Below are positions 27,591-36,700 of a stretch of DNA of 64,000 bases, piece by piece (within the stretch, counting starts at the first letter, position 1; each line of letters starts with the position of its first letter). A program made the translations under genes and the position numbers. The DNA lies in assembly GCF_029223865.1 (NCBI RefSeq), contig NZ_CP119520.1, forward strand, positions 5,394,001-5,458,000. The letters run 5' to 3'. The stretch comes from Telluria mixta (GTDB lineage: Bacteria > Pseudomonadota > Gammaproteobacteria > Burkholderiales > Burkholderiaceae_D). The notes below the pieces were generated by a model. It saw only the letters and a program-made list of their open reading frames with translations. It was not told the origin of the DNA and did not search any database.

Positions 27591-30554
27591 ATGCCAACGC
27601 AGTTTCGCAAGACCCTGATCCACCTCGCCGTCGCCAGTGCCTGCGGCGTCCTTGCCCTTCCTGGCCACGCCCAGGAGACCACCACCACACCCGCCGATCC
27701 CGCGTCCGCACCCGCACCGGCACCCGCACCGGCACCCGCACCCGCCGCGACCCCGGCCCCGCAGGACGGCGTGAATACCGTTGTCGTCTCTGGCTCGCGC
27801 ATCGCCGCGCGCGGCTTCAGCCAGCCGACGCCCACGACGACCCTGACGGCCGACGACCTGGCGAAATCCGCCAAGCCGAACCTGTTCAACACGCTGGCCG
27901 AACTGCCCGCGCTGCAGGGCAGCACGGGCCGCACGACGTTCACGTACAGTACGTCGAGCGGCGTGCAGGGCCTGTCGTCGCTGTCGCTGCGCGGCCTCGG
28001 CACGATCCGCACCCTGACCCTGCTGGACGGCCAGCGCGTCGTCGGCGCGAACGTCACGGGTGTCACGGACGTCAGCCAGTTCCCGCAACTGCTGGTCAAA
28101 CGCGTCGACGTCGTGACGGGCGGCGCGTCGGCGTCGTACGGTTCCGATGCGGTGGGCGGCGTCGTAAACTTCATCACCGACAAAAAATTCAGCGGATTCA
28201 AGTTCAATGCCGAAGGCGGCATGACGCAGTACCACGACGACAAGAACGGCACCCTGCAGGCCGCGTGGGGCAAGGGGTTCATGAACGACCGCCTGCACGT
28301 GACGGCGAGCGGCGAGTTCACGAAGGAGAACGGTATCGATTCGCCGGGCTTCGGCGAAGTCGGCGCGAACGGCCGCGACTGGTACAAGAACCCGGCGCTG
28401 CAGGAATCGACGAAGGCGATGCAGGCCGCGGGCGCCCCGCGCTATAAAAGCATCCAGCACGCGCAGCACATCCAGTATGCGAAGTATGGCCTGATCACGA
28501 ACGGTCCGCTGAAGGGCACGGCCTTCGGTCCGGGCGGCGCCCCGTACCCGTTCCAGTACGGGACCGATTGCGTCGGCAACTTCTGCGTCGGCGGGGACCT
28601 GTCGGGGAGTGTCGGCGCGGGCACGAACCTCGCGATGAACTTCAAGCGCCAGGTCGGCTACACGCGTGTGTCGTGGGATATCGACGCGGACAACGAGATC
28701 TACGTGACCGGCAACTGGGCGCAGGTGAAATCCGTGTTCTCGCCGAACCCGGGCGCGGCCAAGCAGGCCAACCTCAACATCCGGTGCGACAATGCGTACC
28801 TGCCGGCGTCCATCGCGGCCGACTGCGCGTCCGGCTATCCGACCGGCGTGATGCAGGTCGGTACCGCGAACGCGGAATTCCCGGCCAATATCTCCGTGCA
28901 CCCGACCCGCACGCAGCGCCGCTTCGTCGTCGGCGCGGACGGCCGGTTCAACCTGTTCGGCAAGGACTGGTCGTATGACGCGTACGCGGAGCACGGCGAG
29001 AACACGACCGTGATCCACGTGCAGGACATCACCCTGAACCGCCGCTACAACTACGCGATCGACGCCGTGCGCGACGCCAGCGGCAACATCGTCTGCCGCG
29101 ACGCCAGCGCGCGCGCGAACGGCTGCCAGCCGATCAACATCCTCGGCGACGTGCCGATCAACATGGCCGGCTGGTCGTACATCGCGCCGCAGAACGGACC
29201 GATGCAGCACACGGATTCGAGCCAGAACGTCGTCAGCGCCAACGTCCACGGGGACGTGATGGAAGGCTGGGCCGGGCCGATCTCGATGGCAACCGGTCTC
29301 GAATGGCGCCGCGAGGAGTACTCGGTGTACGGCGATCCGTACGGCGCCGGCGTGGACCTGCAGTCGCGCTATGCCCCGAGCTATCCGCTCGACACGACCC
29401 TGTCGACGGGCGGCGACAACTGGTTCGCGGGGAATTACCACAACGGCCGCGGCGCATTCAACGTGAAGGAGGCTTACCTCGAATTCAACATCCCGTTCCT
29501 GAAGTCGGCCACGTGGGGCGAAGCGAACCTGAACATCGCCGACCGCGAAGAGAAGTACAGCACGGCCGGCCACGCCAGCGCCTGGAAGATCGGCGCGACG
29601 TGGAAGACGCCGGTCGACGGCCTGCGCCTGCGCGCCGTCAGCTCCAAGGACGTGCGCGCGCCTAACCTGTCCGAACTGTACGCCGCGATGACGGTGACGA
29701 ACCAGGCGGTCAACAACAACCAGGGTTCATCGATCCAGATCCAGCAGCGCAACGTGGGCAATCCGGACCTGAAGCCCGAAGTCGCCCGCAACAATTCGTT
29801 CGGCATCGTGCTCTCGCAACCCAGCTGGGCGCGCGGCTTCAACCTGTCGGTCGACTACTACGACATCAAGGTCAAGAACGTGATCAACTCGCTGGGCCCC
29901 CAGCAGGAGGTCGACCTGTGCTACGCGGGCTACCAGAACGTGTGCAGCGCCGTGTCGATCAACGGTCCGGCCGGCACGAACTACGTGCTGGCGCAGAGCT
30001 TCAACTTCGCGTCGCTGCACACGCGCGGCGTCGACATCGAGACGGCCTACCGCACGAACCTGCGCGACTACGGCCTGCCGGGTACCTTCACGTTGCGCGG
30101 CATGGCCACGCGGACGATCCACTCGGTGTCCGACCCGGGCGTGCCGGGCACGACGCCGAGCGAGGGCGCGGGCAACATGGCGGGCAGCACGCCGAAGTGG
30201 AAGGCGCTGGTGACCCAGTCGTGGGAGAACGGCAAGCTGGGTCTCAGCCTGACGGAGCGCTGGGTCAGCGCCGGTGTGTTCAGCAACGAGTTCATCGAAT
30301 GCCAGGCCAACTGCCCGCTGCCGACCGCTGCGCATCCGACGATCTACGACAACCACCTCCCGGGTGCCACGTACATCGACTTCGGCGCAACGTACACCTT
30401 CGCGAAGGACTCGATGTTGTACTTCAAGATCGACAACCTGGCCGACCGCGGTCCGGTGCTGGTGCCGCAGACGAACCTCAGTATCGGCATCAATCCGGCG
30501 CTGTACGACGTGATCGGCCGCACGTACCGTGCGGGTGTGCGCATGGCCTTCTAA
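27591..30554 (+). CDS. TonB-dependent receptor (987 aa) with Ala-Pro linker
   Basis: A signal peptide (residues 1-27, ending PGHA), then a low-complexity Ala-Pro run at about residues 36-58 that can span the periplasm, a TonB box VNTVVVSGSR, and a plug with ADDLAKSAKPNLFNTLAELPAL and RGLGTIRTLTLLDGQRVVG. The barrel ends in VRMAF. This is a different subfamily from the other two receptors in the window. It is divergent from kdgD and shares its operator region, so uptake of an oligouronate or aldarate-type ligand is the best guess. A long palindromic repeat follows 6 bp after the stop. Confidence 0.95.
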   Translation: MPTQFRKTLIHLAVASACGVLALPGHAQETTTTPADPASAPAPAPAPAPAPAATPAPQDGVNTVVVSGSRIAARGFSQPTPTTTLTADDLAKSAKPNLFNTLAELPALQGSTGRTTFTYSTSSGVQGLSSLSLRGLGTIRTLTLLDGQRVVGANVTGVTDVSQFPQLLVKRVDVVTGGASASYGSDAVGGVVNFITDKKFSGFKFNAEGGMTQYHDDKNGTLQAAWGKGFMNDRLHVTASGEFTKENGIDSPGFGEVGANGRDWYKNPALQESTKAMQAAGAPRYKSIQHAQHIQYAKYGLITNGPLKGTAFGPGGAPYPFQYGTDCVGNFCVGGDLSGSVGAGTNLAMNFKRQVGYTRVSWDIDADNEIYVTGNWAQVKSVFSPNPGAAKQANLNIRCDNAYLPASIAADCASGYPTGVMQVGTANAEFPANISVHPTRTQRRFVVGADGRFNLFGKDWSYDAYAEHGENTTVIHVQDITLNRRYNYAIDAVRDASGNIVCRDASARANGCQPINILGDVPINMAGWSYIAPQNGPMQHTDSSQNVVSANVHGDVMEGWAGPISMATGLEWRREEYSVYGDPYGAGVDLQSRYAPSYPLDTTLSTGGDNWFAGNYHNGRGAFNVKEAYLEFNIPFLKSATWGEANLNIADREEKYSTAGHASAWKIGATWKTPVDGLRLRAVSSKDVRAPNLSELYAAMTVTNQAVNNNQGSSIQIQQRNVGNPDLKPEVARNNSFGIVLSQPSWARGFNLSVDYYDIKVKNVINSLGPQQEVDLCYAGYQNVCSAVSINGPAGTNYVLAQSFNFASLHTRGVDIETAYRTNLRDYGLPGTFTLRGMATRTIHSVSDPGVPGTTPSEGAGNMAGSTPKWKALVTQSWENGKLGLSLTERWVSAGVFSNEFIECQANCPLPTAAHPTIYDNHLPGATYIDFGATYTFAKDSMLYFKIDNLADRGPVLVPQTNLSIGINPALYDVIGRTYRAGVRMAF

Positions 30555-30560
30555 CAGCCC

Positions 30561-30642
30561 ACGTCGTTCCCGCGCAGGCGGGAACCCATGCTGAGCATCC
30601 CGATCGCTTTTGTATGGGTTCCCGCTTCCGCGGGAACGACGT
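30561..30642. repeat. 82-bp composite palindrome (GTTCCCGC-type repeat)
   Basis: The outer arms ACGTCGTTCCCGCG (30561-30574) and CGCGGGAACGACGT (30629-30642) are perfectly complementary; inner arms GCGGGAACCCAT (30578-30589) and ATGGGTTCCCGC (30614-30625) are too. The element thus holds nested and side-by-side hairpins. Translated, it gives the PAEAGTH / SRLRGND strings often mis-annotated as peptide tails in related genomes. It follows the receptor stop and can end its transcript. Confidence 0.75.
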
Positions 30643-30756
30643 TTCTCATATTCAATGAATGTTGCGCATAAAAAACATATTTCCGAATATTATGCATTCC
30701 GACTGTTTTGTCGGGTGAGATTTGGATAGATTGTAAGTGTCGAGGAGGAGACAACC

Positions 30757-32511
30757 ATGCGGTATCTTACAATCAAACAAACATTCATCACCCTGCTGGC
30801 CCTGACCCTGCTCATGGCCGGCCTCATGCTCGTCGCGCTGCAGCGCGTGTCGGTCGCGCAAAGCCGCGCGACGGAGGCGAGCGACGCGCGCTACCGGTCT
30901 TACCTGCTGGCCGACGAACTGCGCCAGAGTTCCGACGACCTCACGCGCCTCGCCCGCACGTACGTCGTCACGGGCGACAGCCGCTACGAACAGCAATACC
31001 AGGACATCCTCGCCATCCGCAACGGCACCAAGCCTCGGCCCGAGCACTACGAGCGCATCTACTGGGACCTCGCCGCGGGCGGCGTCGCCGTGCCGCCGGC
31101 GGGCAGCCAGGCCGTCCCGCTGCAGGAACTGATGCGCAAGGCCGGCTTCAGCGAGCAGGAATTCGCCAAGCTGAAGGAAGCGCAGGATGTGTCCGACGCC
31201 CTCGTCAAGACGGAAGTCGCCGCGATGAACGCCTTGAAGGGCCTGTTCGATGACGGCCATGGCGGTTTTACGCGCAAGGATGAACCGAATCCGGAATTCG
31301 CCCGTTCGATCATGCACGACGCCGCGTACCACCGGAACAAGGCGCGCATCATGGTGCCGCTGAACGACTTCCTGCGCCTGCTGGACGAGCGCACCGGCGC
31401 CGCTGTCGCCGACGCCCACCAGGCCACCGGCACGGCGATGACCGCCGCCATCGCGCTGATGGTGCTGTCGCTCGTGTCGACGACCGCCGCACTGTACCTG
31501 GTCTACCGCTACATCATGCGCAGCCTGAACAAGGCTGTCGTTGCGGCCGACCGGATCGCCGCCGGCGACCTGTCGGGTGAAGTCGCCGTCGAATTCGACG
31601 ACGAGGTGGGCCGCCTGATGAAAGCCATCGCCACCATCAACGGCAATCTGCACGACATGCTGGCCAAGATCCGCACGAGCACGGAAAACATGGCGACGGC
31701 GACGGATGAAATCGCGACGGGCAATGCCGACCTGTCGGCGCGCACGGAGGCGCAGGCCGGGTCGCTGGAGGAAAGCGCCAGCGCGATGGAGACGCTGACC
31801 GGGACCGTCCAGCGCAACGCGGCCAACGCGCAGAACGCGAATCAACTGGCGGCGCACGCGTCGACCGTGGCCGGCAAGGGCGGCGACGTGATGGCCCAGG
31901 TGGTGTCGACGATGGCGCGAATCAAGGACGGCTCGGCGCGCATCGCCGACATCATCGGCGTCATCGACAGCATCGCCTTCCAGACCAATATCCTGGCGCT
32001 GAACGCCGCCGTGGAAGCGGCGCGGGCCGGGGAACAGGGCCGCGGCTTCGCGGTGGTGGCGGCGGAAGTGCGCGCGCTGGCCCAGCGCAGCGCCGGCGCG
32101 GCGAGGGAGATCAAGGACCTGATCAACGCGTCGGTGCACAGCGTGGAGACGGGCAGCCATCTCGTCGACGAAGCGGGCAGCACGATGGACGAGATCATGG
32201 ATGCGATCCGCCAGGTGTCCGGCATCCTCGGCGACATCGCCCGCGCCAGCGCGGAGCAGGGTCACGGCATCGCGGAAGTGAGCAGCGCCGTGCACCAGAT
32301 GGACGGCATCACGCAGCAGAACGCGGCGCTCGTCGAAGAGGCCGCGGCGGCGGCGGAAAGCCTGAAGGAACAGGCGCAGGCGCTGCTGCAGGCCGTCGGC
32401 ATCTTCACGCTGGAGCGGGCACCGGGTGCGGCTGCGGCACATGGCGCCCGGCCGGCGCTGGCCGGCAAGCCGCGCCGTACCGCGCAAGTCGTGGCGCTGC
32501 AGTACCGCTGA
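30757..32511 (+). CDS. methyl-accepting chemotaxis protein
   Basis: A 584-residue chemoreceptor: membrane segment 1 at about residues 8-28, a periplasmic sensing domain (about 30-225), membrane segment 2 at about 228-253, a HAMP domain with [23 protein letters not shown], and a cytosolic signalling domain whose hairpin tip carries [21 protein letters not shown] strong ribosome site GAGGAGGAG precedes the ATG. No CheR-binding pentapeptide is seen at the C-terminus (LQYR). It lies between uronate uptake and uronate regulator genes, so a uronate or aldarate ligand is plausible but unproven. It ends base-to-base against the convergent FCD gene. Confidence 0.95.
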   Translation: MRYLTIKQTFITLLALTLLMAGLMLVALQRVSVAQSRATEASDARYRSYLLADELRQSSDDLTRLARTYVVTGDSRYEQQYQDILAIRNGTKPRPEHYERIYWDLAAGGVAVPPAGSQAVPLQELMRKAGFSEQEFAKLKEAQDVSDALVKTEVAAMNALKGLFDDGHGGFTRKDEPNPEFARSIMHDAAYHRNKARIMVPLNDFLRLLDERTGAAVADAHQATGTAMTAAIALMVLSLVSTTAALYLVYRYIMRSLNKAVVAADRIAAGDLSGEVAVEFDDEVGRLMKAIATINGNLHDMLAKIRTSTENMATATDEIATGNADLSARTEAQAGSLEESASAMETLTGTVQRNAANAQNANQLAAHASTVAGKGGDVMAQVVSTMARIKDGSARIADIIGVIDSIAFQTNILALNAAVEAARAGEQGRGFAVVAAEVRALAQRSAGAAREIKDLINASVHSVETGSHLVDEAGSTMDEIMDAIRQVSGILGDIARASAEQGHGIAEVSSAVHQMDGITQQNAALVEEAAAAAESLKEQAQALLQAVGIFTLERAPGAAAAHGARPALAGKPRRTAQVVALQYR

Positions 32512-33261
32512 TCAGGCGCGCGGCTTGTCCTGCAGCCGCTGTTGCGCTTCCCGCAGCCGTTCGCGGCTGTTCGAGAGGTGCGTGCGCATCGCGGCGCGGG
32601 CCGCTTCCGGGTCGCGCCGCAGGATCGCTTTATAGATGTCCTCGTGCTCGCGGTTCACGCGCTCGAGGTAGTCGGCCGGCTTGTCTTCGCCCAGGCCGGG
32701 CGTGTTGAGGCGGGCGCGCGGGATGATCGCGCTGCCCAGTTGGCCCAGCAGCTCGACGAAATAGCGGTTGTCCGTCGCTTCCGCGATGAGCTGGTGGAAG
32801 CGCACGTCGGCTTCGACCGAGGTGCGGCCGTTCTCGAGGGCGCGCTGCATCTCTCCCAGCGCTTCGCCCATCTGCGCCACCTGTTCGTCGGTGCGGCGCG
32901 ACGCCGCCAGCCACGCGGCTTCCGTTTCCATGCTGATGCGCAGTTCGAGGATCGCGAGCACGTCGCGCACCGTCACCACGCTGTCCGTGCCGATGCCGAG
33001 CGTGGTCGCGGGCGGTTCCAGCACGAAGGTGCCGATGCCGTGGCGGGTCTGCACGAGGCCCCCCGCCTGCAGCTGCGAGATCGCCTCGCGCACCACGGTG
33101 CGGCTCACGCCGTATTCCTCCATGATGGCCGCTTCCGGCGGCAGCTTGTCGCCCGGGTTGAATTCGGAGCGGCGGATGCGCGCGCTCAGTTCTTCCACGA
33201 CGCCCTGGGCGAGGTTGCGGTATTTTTTACGGGCGGGCAGCAGGGCGGTCGGCGAGTTCAT
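32512..33261 (-). CDS. FadR-type GntR regulator (FCD domain), uronate-regulator candidate
   Basis: A 249-residue regulator: N-terminal GntR winged helix (LPPEAAIMEEYGVSRTVVRE, then ISQLQAGGLVQTRHGIGTFV) and an all-helical FCD effector domain with metal-ligand-like residues (Asp in DVRFHQLI, His in AAMRTHL). ExuR and UxuR of E. coli belong to this class. The gene precedes uronate dehydrogenase's 3' end and has a good FadR-type site, TTGTCGGACAA, in its own promoter, suggesting autoregulation. A galacturonate- or glucuronate-responsive role is inferred from location. Confidence 0.9.
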   Translation of the reverse strand: MNSPTALLPARKKYRNLAQGVVEELSARIRRSEFNPGDKLPPEAAIMEEYGVSRTVVREAISQLQAGGLVQTRHGIGTFVLEPPATTLGIGTDSVVTVRDVLAILELRISMETEAAWLAASRRTDEQVAQMGEALGEMQRALENGRTSVEADVRFHQLIAEATDNRYFVELLGQLGSAIIPRARLNTPGLGEDKPADYLERVNREHEDIYKAILRRDPEAARAAMRTHLSNSRERLREAQQRLQDKPRA

Positions 33262-33312
33262 GCGGGCGTTGTATACAGTGGGTCCAGGACACGATTATAG
33301 CCCTGCGGACTC

Positions 33313-33327
33313 ACTTGTCGGACAAGT
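33313..33327. promoter_or_regulatory. FadR-type operator ACTTGTCgGACAAGT
   Basis: A perfect 7+1+7 palindrome 52 bp upstream of the FCD regulator's ATG. Its core TTGTCGGACAA fits the FadR-subfamily consensus TNGTNNNACNA exactly. Nearby TTGTATACA (33269-33277) may be a second half-site. Autoregulation is the simplest reading. Confidence 0.7.
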
Positions 33328-33408
33328 TTGCAAAAAAACCTGGCACTACGCCGGGCGACATCGGACGTCAGACGACATCCGACGTGCCGATGCGCGATAT
33401 CGGGCGTG

Positions 33409-34218
33409 TTATGGCCGGTATTTCGGTCCATTGTGCAGGAACACGCCACCCTGGTAGAACGTCGTGATGTCATCCGCGGGCGGATACTGGACTTCTGCCG
33501 GGAGCTTGTCCGCGAACTGCTGCGAGCTGTCCTTCGGCTTGTAGCGCAGGAACGATGCATGGCGGTCGTCCCACCAGCGGCCCTCGTTGTTCGAGATGCC
33601 GAACGTGATCGTGTGGCCCACGCGCGGCGTCGTCAGCGAGCGGTGCAGCAGCTGGATCAGGTCGTCGAGCGACAGCCAGGTGACCATCTGGCGGTAGTTG
33701 GTCGCCTCCGGCCAGCAGTAGCCGATGCGGATGCACACGGTCTCCACGCCGAATCGGTCCCAGTAATAGCGCGACAGCGTTTCGCCGAACACTTTCGATA
33801 CGCCGTAATAGCCGTCCGCACGCGGGGGCATCGTGGCGTCGACGAGGTCCGTCGTCCTGTACATACCCATCGTGTGGTTCGTGCTGGCGAAGACGACGCG
33901 GCGGATGCCCAGCTTGTGCACGGCCTCGTACAGGTTGACCATGCCGAGGATGTTGGCCTGCATGATCGGCGCCCATTCCTCTTCGGTGGAGATGCCGCCG
34001 AAGTGCAGGATGGCGTCGACGCCTTCGCACATGCGCATGACGGCGTCGCGGTCGCCCAGGTCGCACAGGACGATTTCCTCGTGCGGCGCGGCGGGGCCGA
34101 AGTCGGCCACGTCGGACAGCCGTACGATGTCGGCGAATTCGTGCAGGCGCTCGCGCAGGCGGCGGCCCAGGTTACCGGCGGCGCCGGTGAACAGGATGCG
34201 TTTGAATGGTTTCGTCAT
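33409..34218 (-). CDS. udh: uronate dehydrogenase
   Basis: A 269-residue short-chain (extended-type) NAD-dependent dehydrogenase: TGAAGNLGRRLRE binds NAD, and Tyr138-x3-Lys142 in YYGVSKVFGE is the catalytic pair. The segments LHFGGISTEEEWAPIMQANI and ASTNHTMGMY are as I know them from uronate dehydrogenases, which oxidise galacturonate or glucuronate to the aldaro-lactone. The start at 34218 matches the family N-terminus; 14 further codons are open upstream. It supplies the first step of the pathway completed by the lactonase, KdgD and the dehydrogenase 7-11 kb away. Confidence 0.92.
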   Translation of the reverse strand: MTKPFKRILFTGAAGNLGRRLRERLHEFADIVRLSDVADFGPAAPHEEIVLCDLGDRDAVMRMCEGVDAILHFGGISTEEEWAPIMQANILGMVNLYEAVHKLGIRRVVFASTNHTMGMYRTTDLVDATMPPRADGYYGVSKVFGETLSRYYWDRFGVETVCIRIGYCWPEATNYRQMVTWLSLDDLIQLLHRSLTTPRVGHTITFGISNNEGRWWDDRHASFLRYKPKDSSQQFADKLPAEVQYPPADDITTFYQGGVFLHNGPKYRP

Positions 34219-34318
34219 TTGTAGTCGTTGATACGGGAAGGGAAAAGCGGCACGGGGCAAGCCCGCGTGCCGCCATGCTAACAGCGTTCCCGTCCCGTTG
34301 GCCAGTGGGCGCGCCGAA

Positions 34319-34879
34319 TCACGCCCGGCGGCGCCGCGCCAGCCCGAGCAGCGCGAGGCCCGTCAGGCACAGGGCCGGGGCCGGCGCTTCGGGCAGGCGC
34401 ACGGCGTCCGTGTGCGTTACCACGGGGTCCTGGCCGGGCAGCGTGGCGAATGCGATCGCATCGCCGGCCGCTTGCAGGTAGTTCAGGTCGCGATCCAGCA
34501 ATGCGAGTTCGAGCGTGCTGCCTGCACCGGGCTGCGGGTCGATGTCGAACGACACGTCGAACACGAGGTGCCCGCCGAAGCGCGTCCACTGCCCGAACTC
34601 GTTCCAGCCTTCGGCGTTGCCCAGCACGACGCCGGTCGCAATGGATCCGCCTACGTCGCCGAGAAAGATGGCCGCGCCGCCGCCATCGTCCACGATGCCC
34701 GAGAACCCGGACAGCGTCGCGTGCAGGGGGCTCGCCGCTGCCTGGCCGAGGATCAGGAAATCCAGGTAGCCGGACTGGCCGGCGTAAGCCTGCGTGTCGA
34801 CGACCACGTGATAACCCGGACCGGCGCTGGCCGTGGCGCACGCGAACAGCAGGGCCAGGATACCGAACAGGCGCTTCAT
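34319..34879 (-). CDS. PEP-CTERM-like sorted protein (NF038129-like)
   Basis: A 186-residue exported protein with a signal peptide (about residues 1-19, ending ATASA) and a tripartite C-terminal tail: LPEAPAP, a hydrophobic segment LTGLALLGL and ARRRR. This is the PEP-CTERM sorting pattern handled by exosortase/EpsH, here with LPEAP in place of the usual VPEPA. The middle is beta-rich with GYHVVVDTQAYAGQSGYLDF. Its ATG overlaps the stop of the lyase gene (ATGA), so both are made together. The function is unknown; association with extracellular matrix or cell surface is typical of the class. Confidence 0.8.
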   Translation of the reverse strand: MKRLFGILALLFACATASAGPGYHVVVDTQAYAGQSGYLDFLILGQAAASPLHATLSGFSGIVDDGGGAAIFLGDVGGSIATGVVLGNAEGWNEFGQWTRFGGHLVFDVSFDIDPQPGAGSTLELALLDRDLNYLQAAGDAIAFATLPGQDPVVTHTDAVRLPEAPAPALCLTGLALLGLARRRRA

Positions 34880-36528
34880 GGCTGCCCCGCGAACAGGCGT
34901 GGCGTGTAGCCGATGGCCACGCGGGAAGGATTCGTAAACACGAGCGGGAACGTCACCGTCTGGCCCGGCGCGAGGCGTGTCGAGCTCAAGGTAAGCGTGG
35001 GCGCACCGCCCTGGCTGCCGCTGCGGTTCGCCAGGGCGACACCGTCGGACAGCGCGTCGAGCCGCAGCATCAGCACGCCGTCATACGTCGTGGTCGACTG
35101 GTTCGTGAACGCGATCGTGCCGCTCATCTGCTGCGTCGTGCGGTTCAGCGTGAGGCCCGACTGCACCACCTTCATGCTCGGTCCCGCGTCCGCGAACAGC
35201 GTGACGGGTGCGCTGCCTTCGAACGCGCCCAGGTCCGGCGCCGCGCCCGAGTAGGGCAGGCCCACGTTCACGCCCTTGTCCAGCAGGTCGCTGCCGGCTG
35301 CGAGCCTCAAGTGCGGCAACTGCGGCAGGCTGCCGTCCGGCAGGCGCGGCGCGTCCCAGCCATCGAGCGACGTGCCCTGGAAATCCGCGCTCGTGACGGA
35401 GACGTTCGCGAGGTTCCAGCTGTTGTTGGCGACGTCCGCGCCGGCCACGTTCGATACCAGCGTGCCCTGCCACGCGAGGTTGTTGCGCAGGATGCCCTGT
35501 GCGACGGCCGCGCCGGAGGCATCGACGCCCAGCATGTTGAAGTCCGGCCGGTTGTTCACGCCCGTATTGTTGTAGAAGTAGCTCGCGGCCGGATGGTGGT
35601 TCGCATAGAAGCCGGACGCCTTGTTGTTGAACGCGACGTTGAAGCGCGCGATGTGCTGCGGCGCGTTCGCCTGGTATGCGCCGCCGAAGCCGCCGACCTT
35701 GAAGCCGTTGCCGTTCCCCGCCGGGATCGAGGTCGTCGTGCCCGGATAATAGCCGTGGCGCCAGGCCCACGAGTTCTCCACGGTGACGACGGAGCCGGCG
35801 TTGATGAAGTCATAGCCGTCGTCCGTGTTGGCCCAGGCGCGGCAGCCGCGCAGCACGTTGCCGGGCTGGTTGGCGCCGATGTGCACGCCGAAGCCGTCCG
35901 CGTTCTGGCCCGCGCCGCTTTTGCTGTACGGGTCGTAGTTGTGGTGCGAATCCACGTTGAGCACGAGGTTGTTGCTGCCCTTCGCGATGAACATGCCGGG
36001 GCCCATGTGATGGTGCGTATCGATCGCTTCGAACGTGTTGTTGCTGCCGCTGTTCCACACGCCCCACGATTCGTTGTTCAGCAGGTTGCCGGGCTGCTGC
36101 GGCGCGCCCGTCACTTCCAGGCCTTTCAAATGAATCCAGCTGCCCGTCACGTTGAAACCTTTCACGCGGCAGTTGTCCGTCATCTGCGAGAAGTCGAATA
36201 CGGGCTTCTCGCCGGGATACGCCCAGTAGCGGATCGTCTTGCCCGACTGGCCGCTCTTGTTCAGGGTGACCACGTTGACCGTGTCCGTCATGCTGGCGCA
36301 TTGGTTCAGGCCACCGTGGAAGACGTATGCGCCGCCACGGAAGTACACGGTGTCGCCGGGCAGGGCCGCCGACTGCGCCTTCGCGAACGTCGCCCACGGC
36401 GCCGCCTGCGTGCCGGCGCCGGTGTCGCTGCCGGTGGGGGCCACGTAATACGTCGCCGCCGCTGCCCAGCCTGCGCCGGACAGGGTCGCCAGCGCGAACG
36501 CGCCGCGTGCGAGGTGCTGCTTTCTCAT
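34876..36528 (-). CDS. secreted right-handed beta-helix lyase, PL9 pectate-lyase type
   Basis: A 550-residue secreted protein with a signal peptide (about residues 1-25). A parallel beta-helix domain (about 26-430) carries segments typical of polysaccharide lyase family 9: YYVAPTGSDTGAGTQAAPW, then AGQNADGFGVHIGANQ, GCRAWANTDDGYDFINAG and VENSWAWRHGY. The Asp residues there would bind Ca2+ in the active site. A C-terminal immunoglobulin-like part (about 440-550) follows. It would cleave polygalacturonate by beta-elimination outside the cell. It is coupled by ATGA to a PEP-CTERM protein and divergent from a GH2 gene. Confidence 0.85.
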   Translation of the reverse strand: MRKQHLARGAFALATLSGAGWAAAATYYVAPTGSDTGAGTQAAPWATFAKAQSAALPGDTVYFRGGAYVFHGGLNQCASMTDTVNVVTLNKSGQSGKTIRYWAYPGEKPVFDFSQMTDNCRVKGFNVTGSWIHLKGLEVTGAPQQPGNLLNNESWGVWNSGSNNTFEAIDTHHHMGPGMFIAKGSNNLVLNVDSHHNYDPYSKSGAGQNADGFGVHIGANQPGNVLRGCRAWANTDDGYDFINAGSVVTVENSWAWRHGYYPGTTTSIPAGNGNGFKVGGFGGAYQANAPQHIARFNVAFNNKASGFYANHHPAASYFYNNTGVNNRPDFNMLGVDASGAAVAQGILRNNLAWQGTLVSNVAGADVANNSWNLANVSVTSADFQGTSLDGWDAPRLPDGSLPQLPHLRLAAGSDLLDKGVNVGLPYSGAAPDLGAFEGSAPVTLFADAGPSMKVVQSGLTLNRTTQQMSGTIAFTNQSTTTYDGVLMLRLDALSDGVALANRSGSQGGAPTLTLSSTRLAPGQTVTFPLVFTNPSRVAIGYTPRLFAGQP

Positions 36529-36700
36529 GCCGCCTCCTTGTTTGCTGTTGTTGTTGGACCGTCATTACCTGCTCAATCGGATGGAGCGTCAATCGGGGTG
36601 CGGAGAACGCTCAGCATGTTGAGTAATTGGCCCGACCACGAAAAGGTCGAATACTGGACTGCTAATATTTCAGTGACCTCTTACCTCGACCCGGACCTCC
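36529..36700. promoter_or_regulatory. divergent lyase / GH2 promoter with CGATTGAGC-type motifs
   Basis: GCTCAATCG at 36571-36579 is the reverse complement of CGATTGAGC found at 40371-40379 before the large TonB gene, and TTGAGTAATTGG at 36619-36630 matches TTGAGCGATTGG at 40475-40486 in 10 of 12 positions. These shared motifs suggest one regulator, probably the FCD protein encoded between the two regions. Confidence 0.5.

Noticed and set aside
33269..33277. TTGTATACA as a separate ExuR/UxuR-type operator
   Set aside because: Only a half-match to the known GGTATACC-centred sites and not repeated; mentioned as a possible half-site only.
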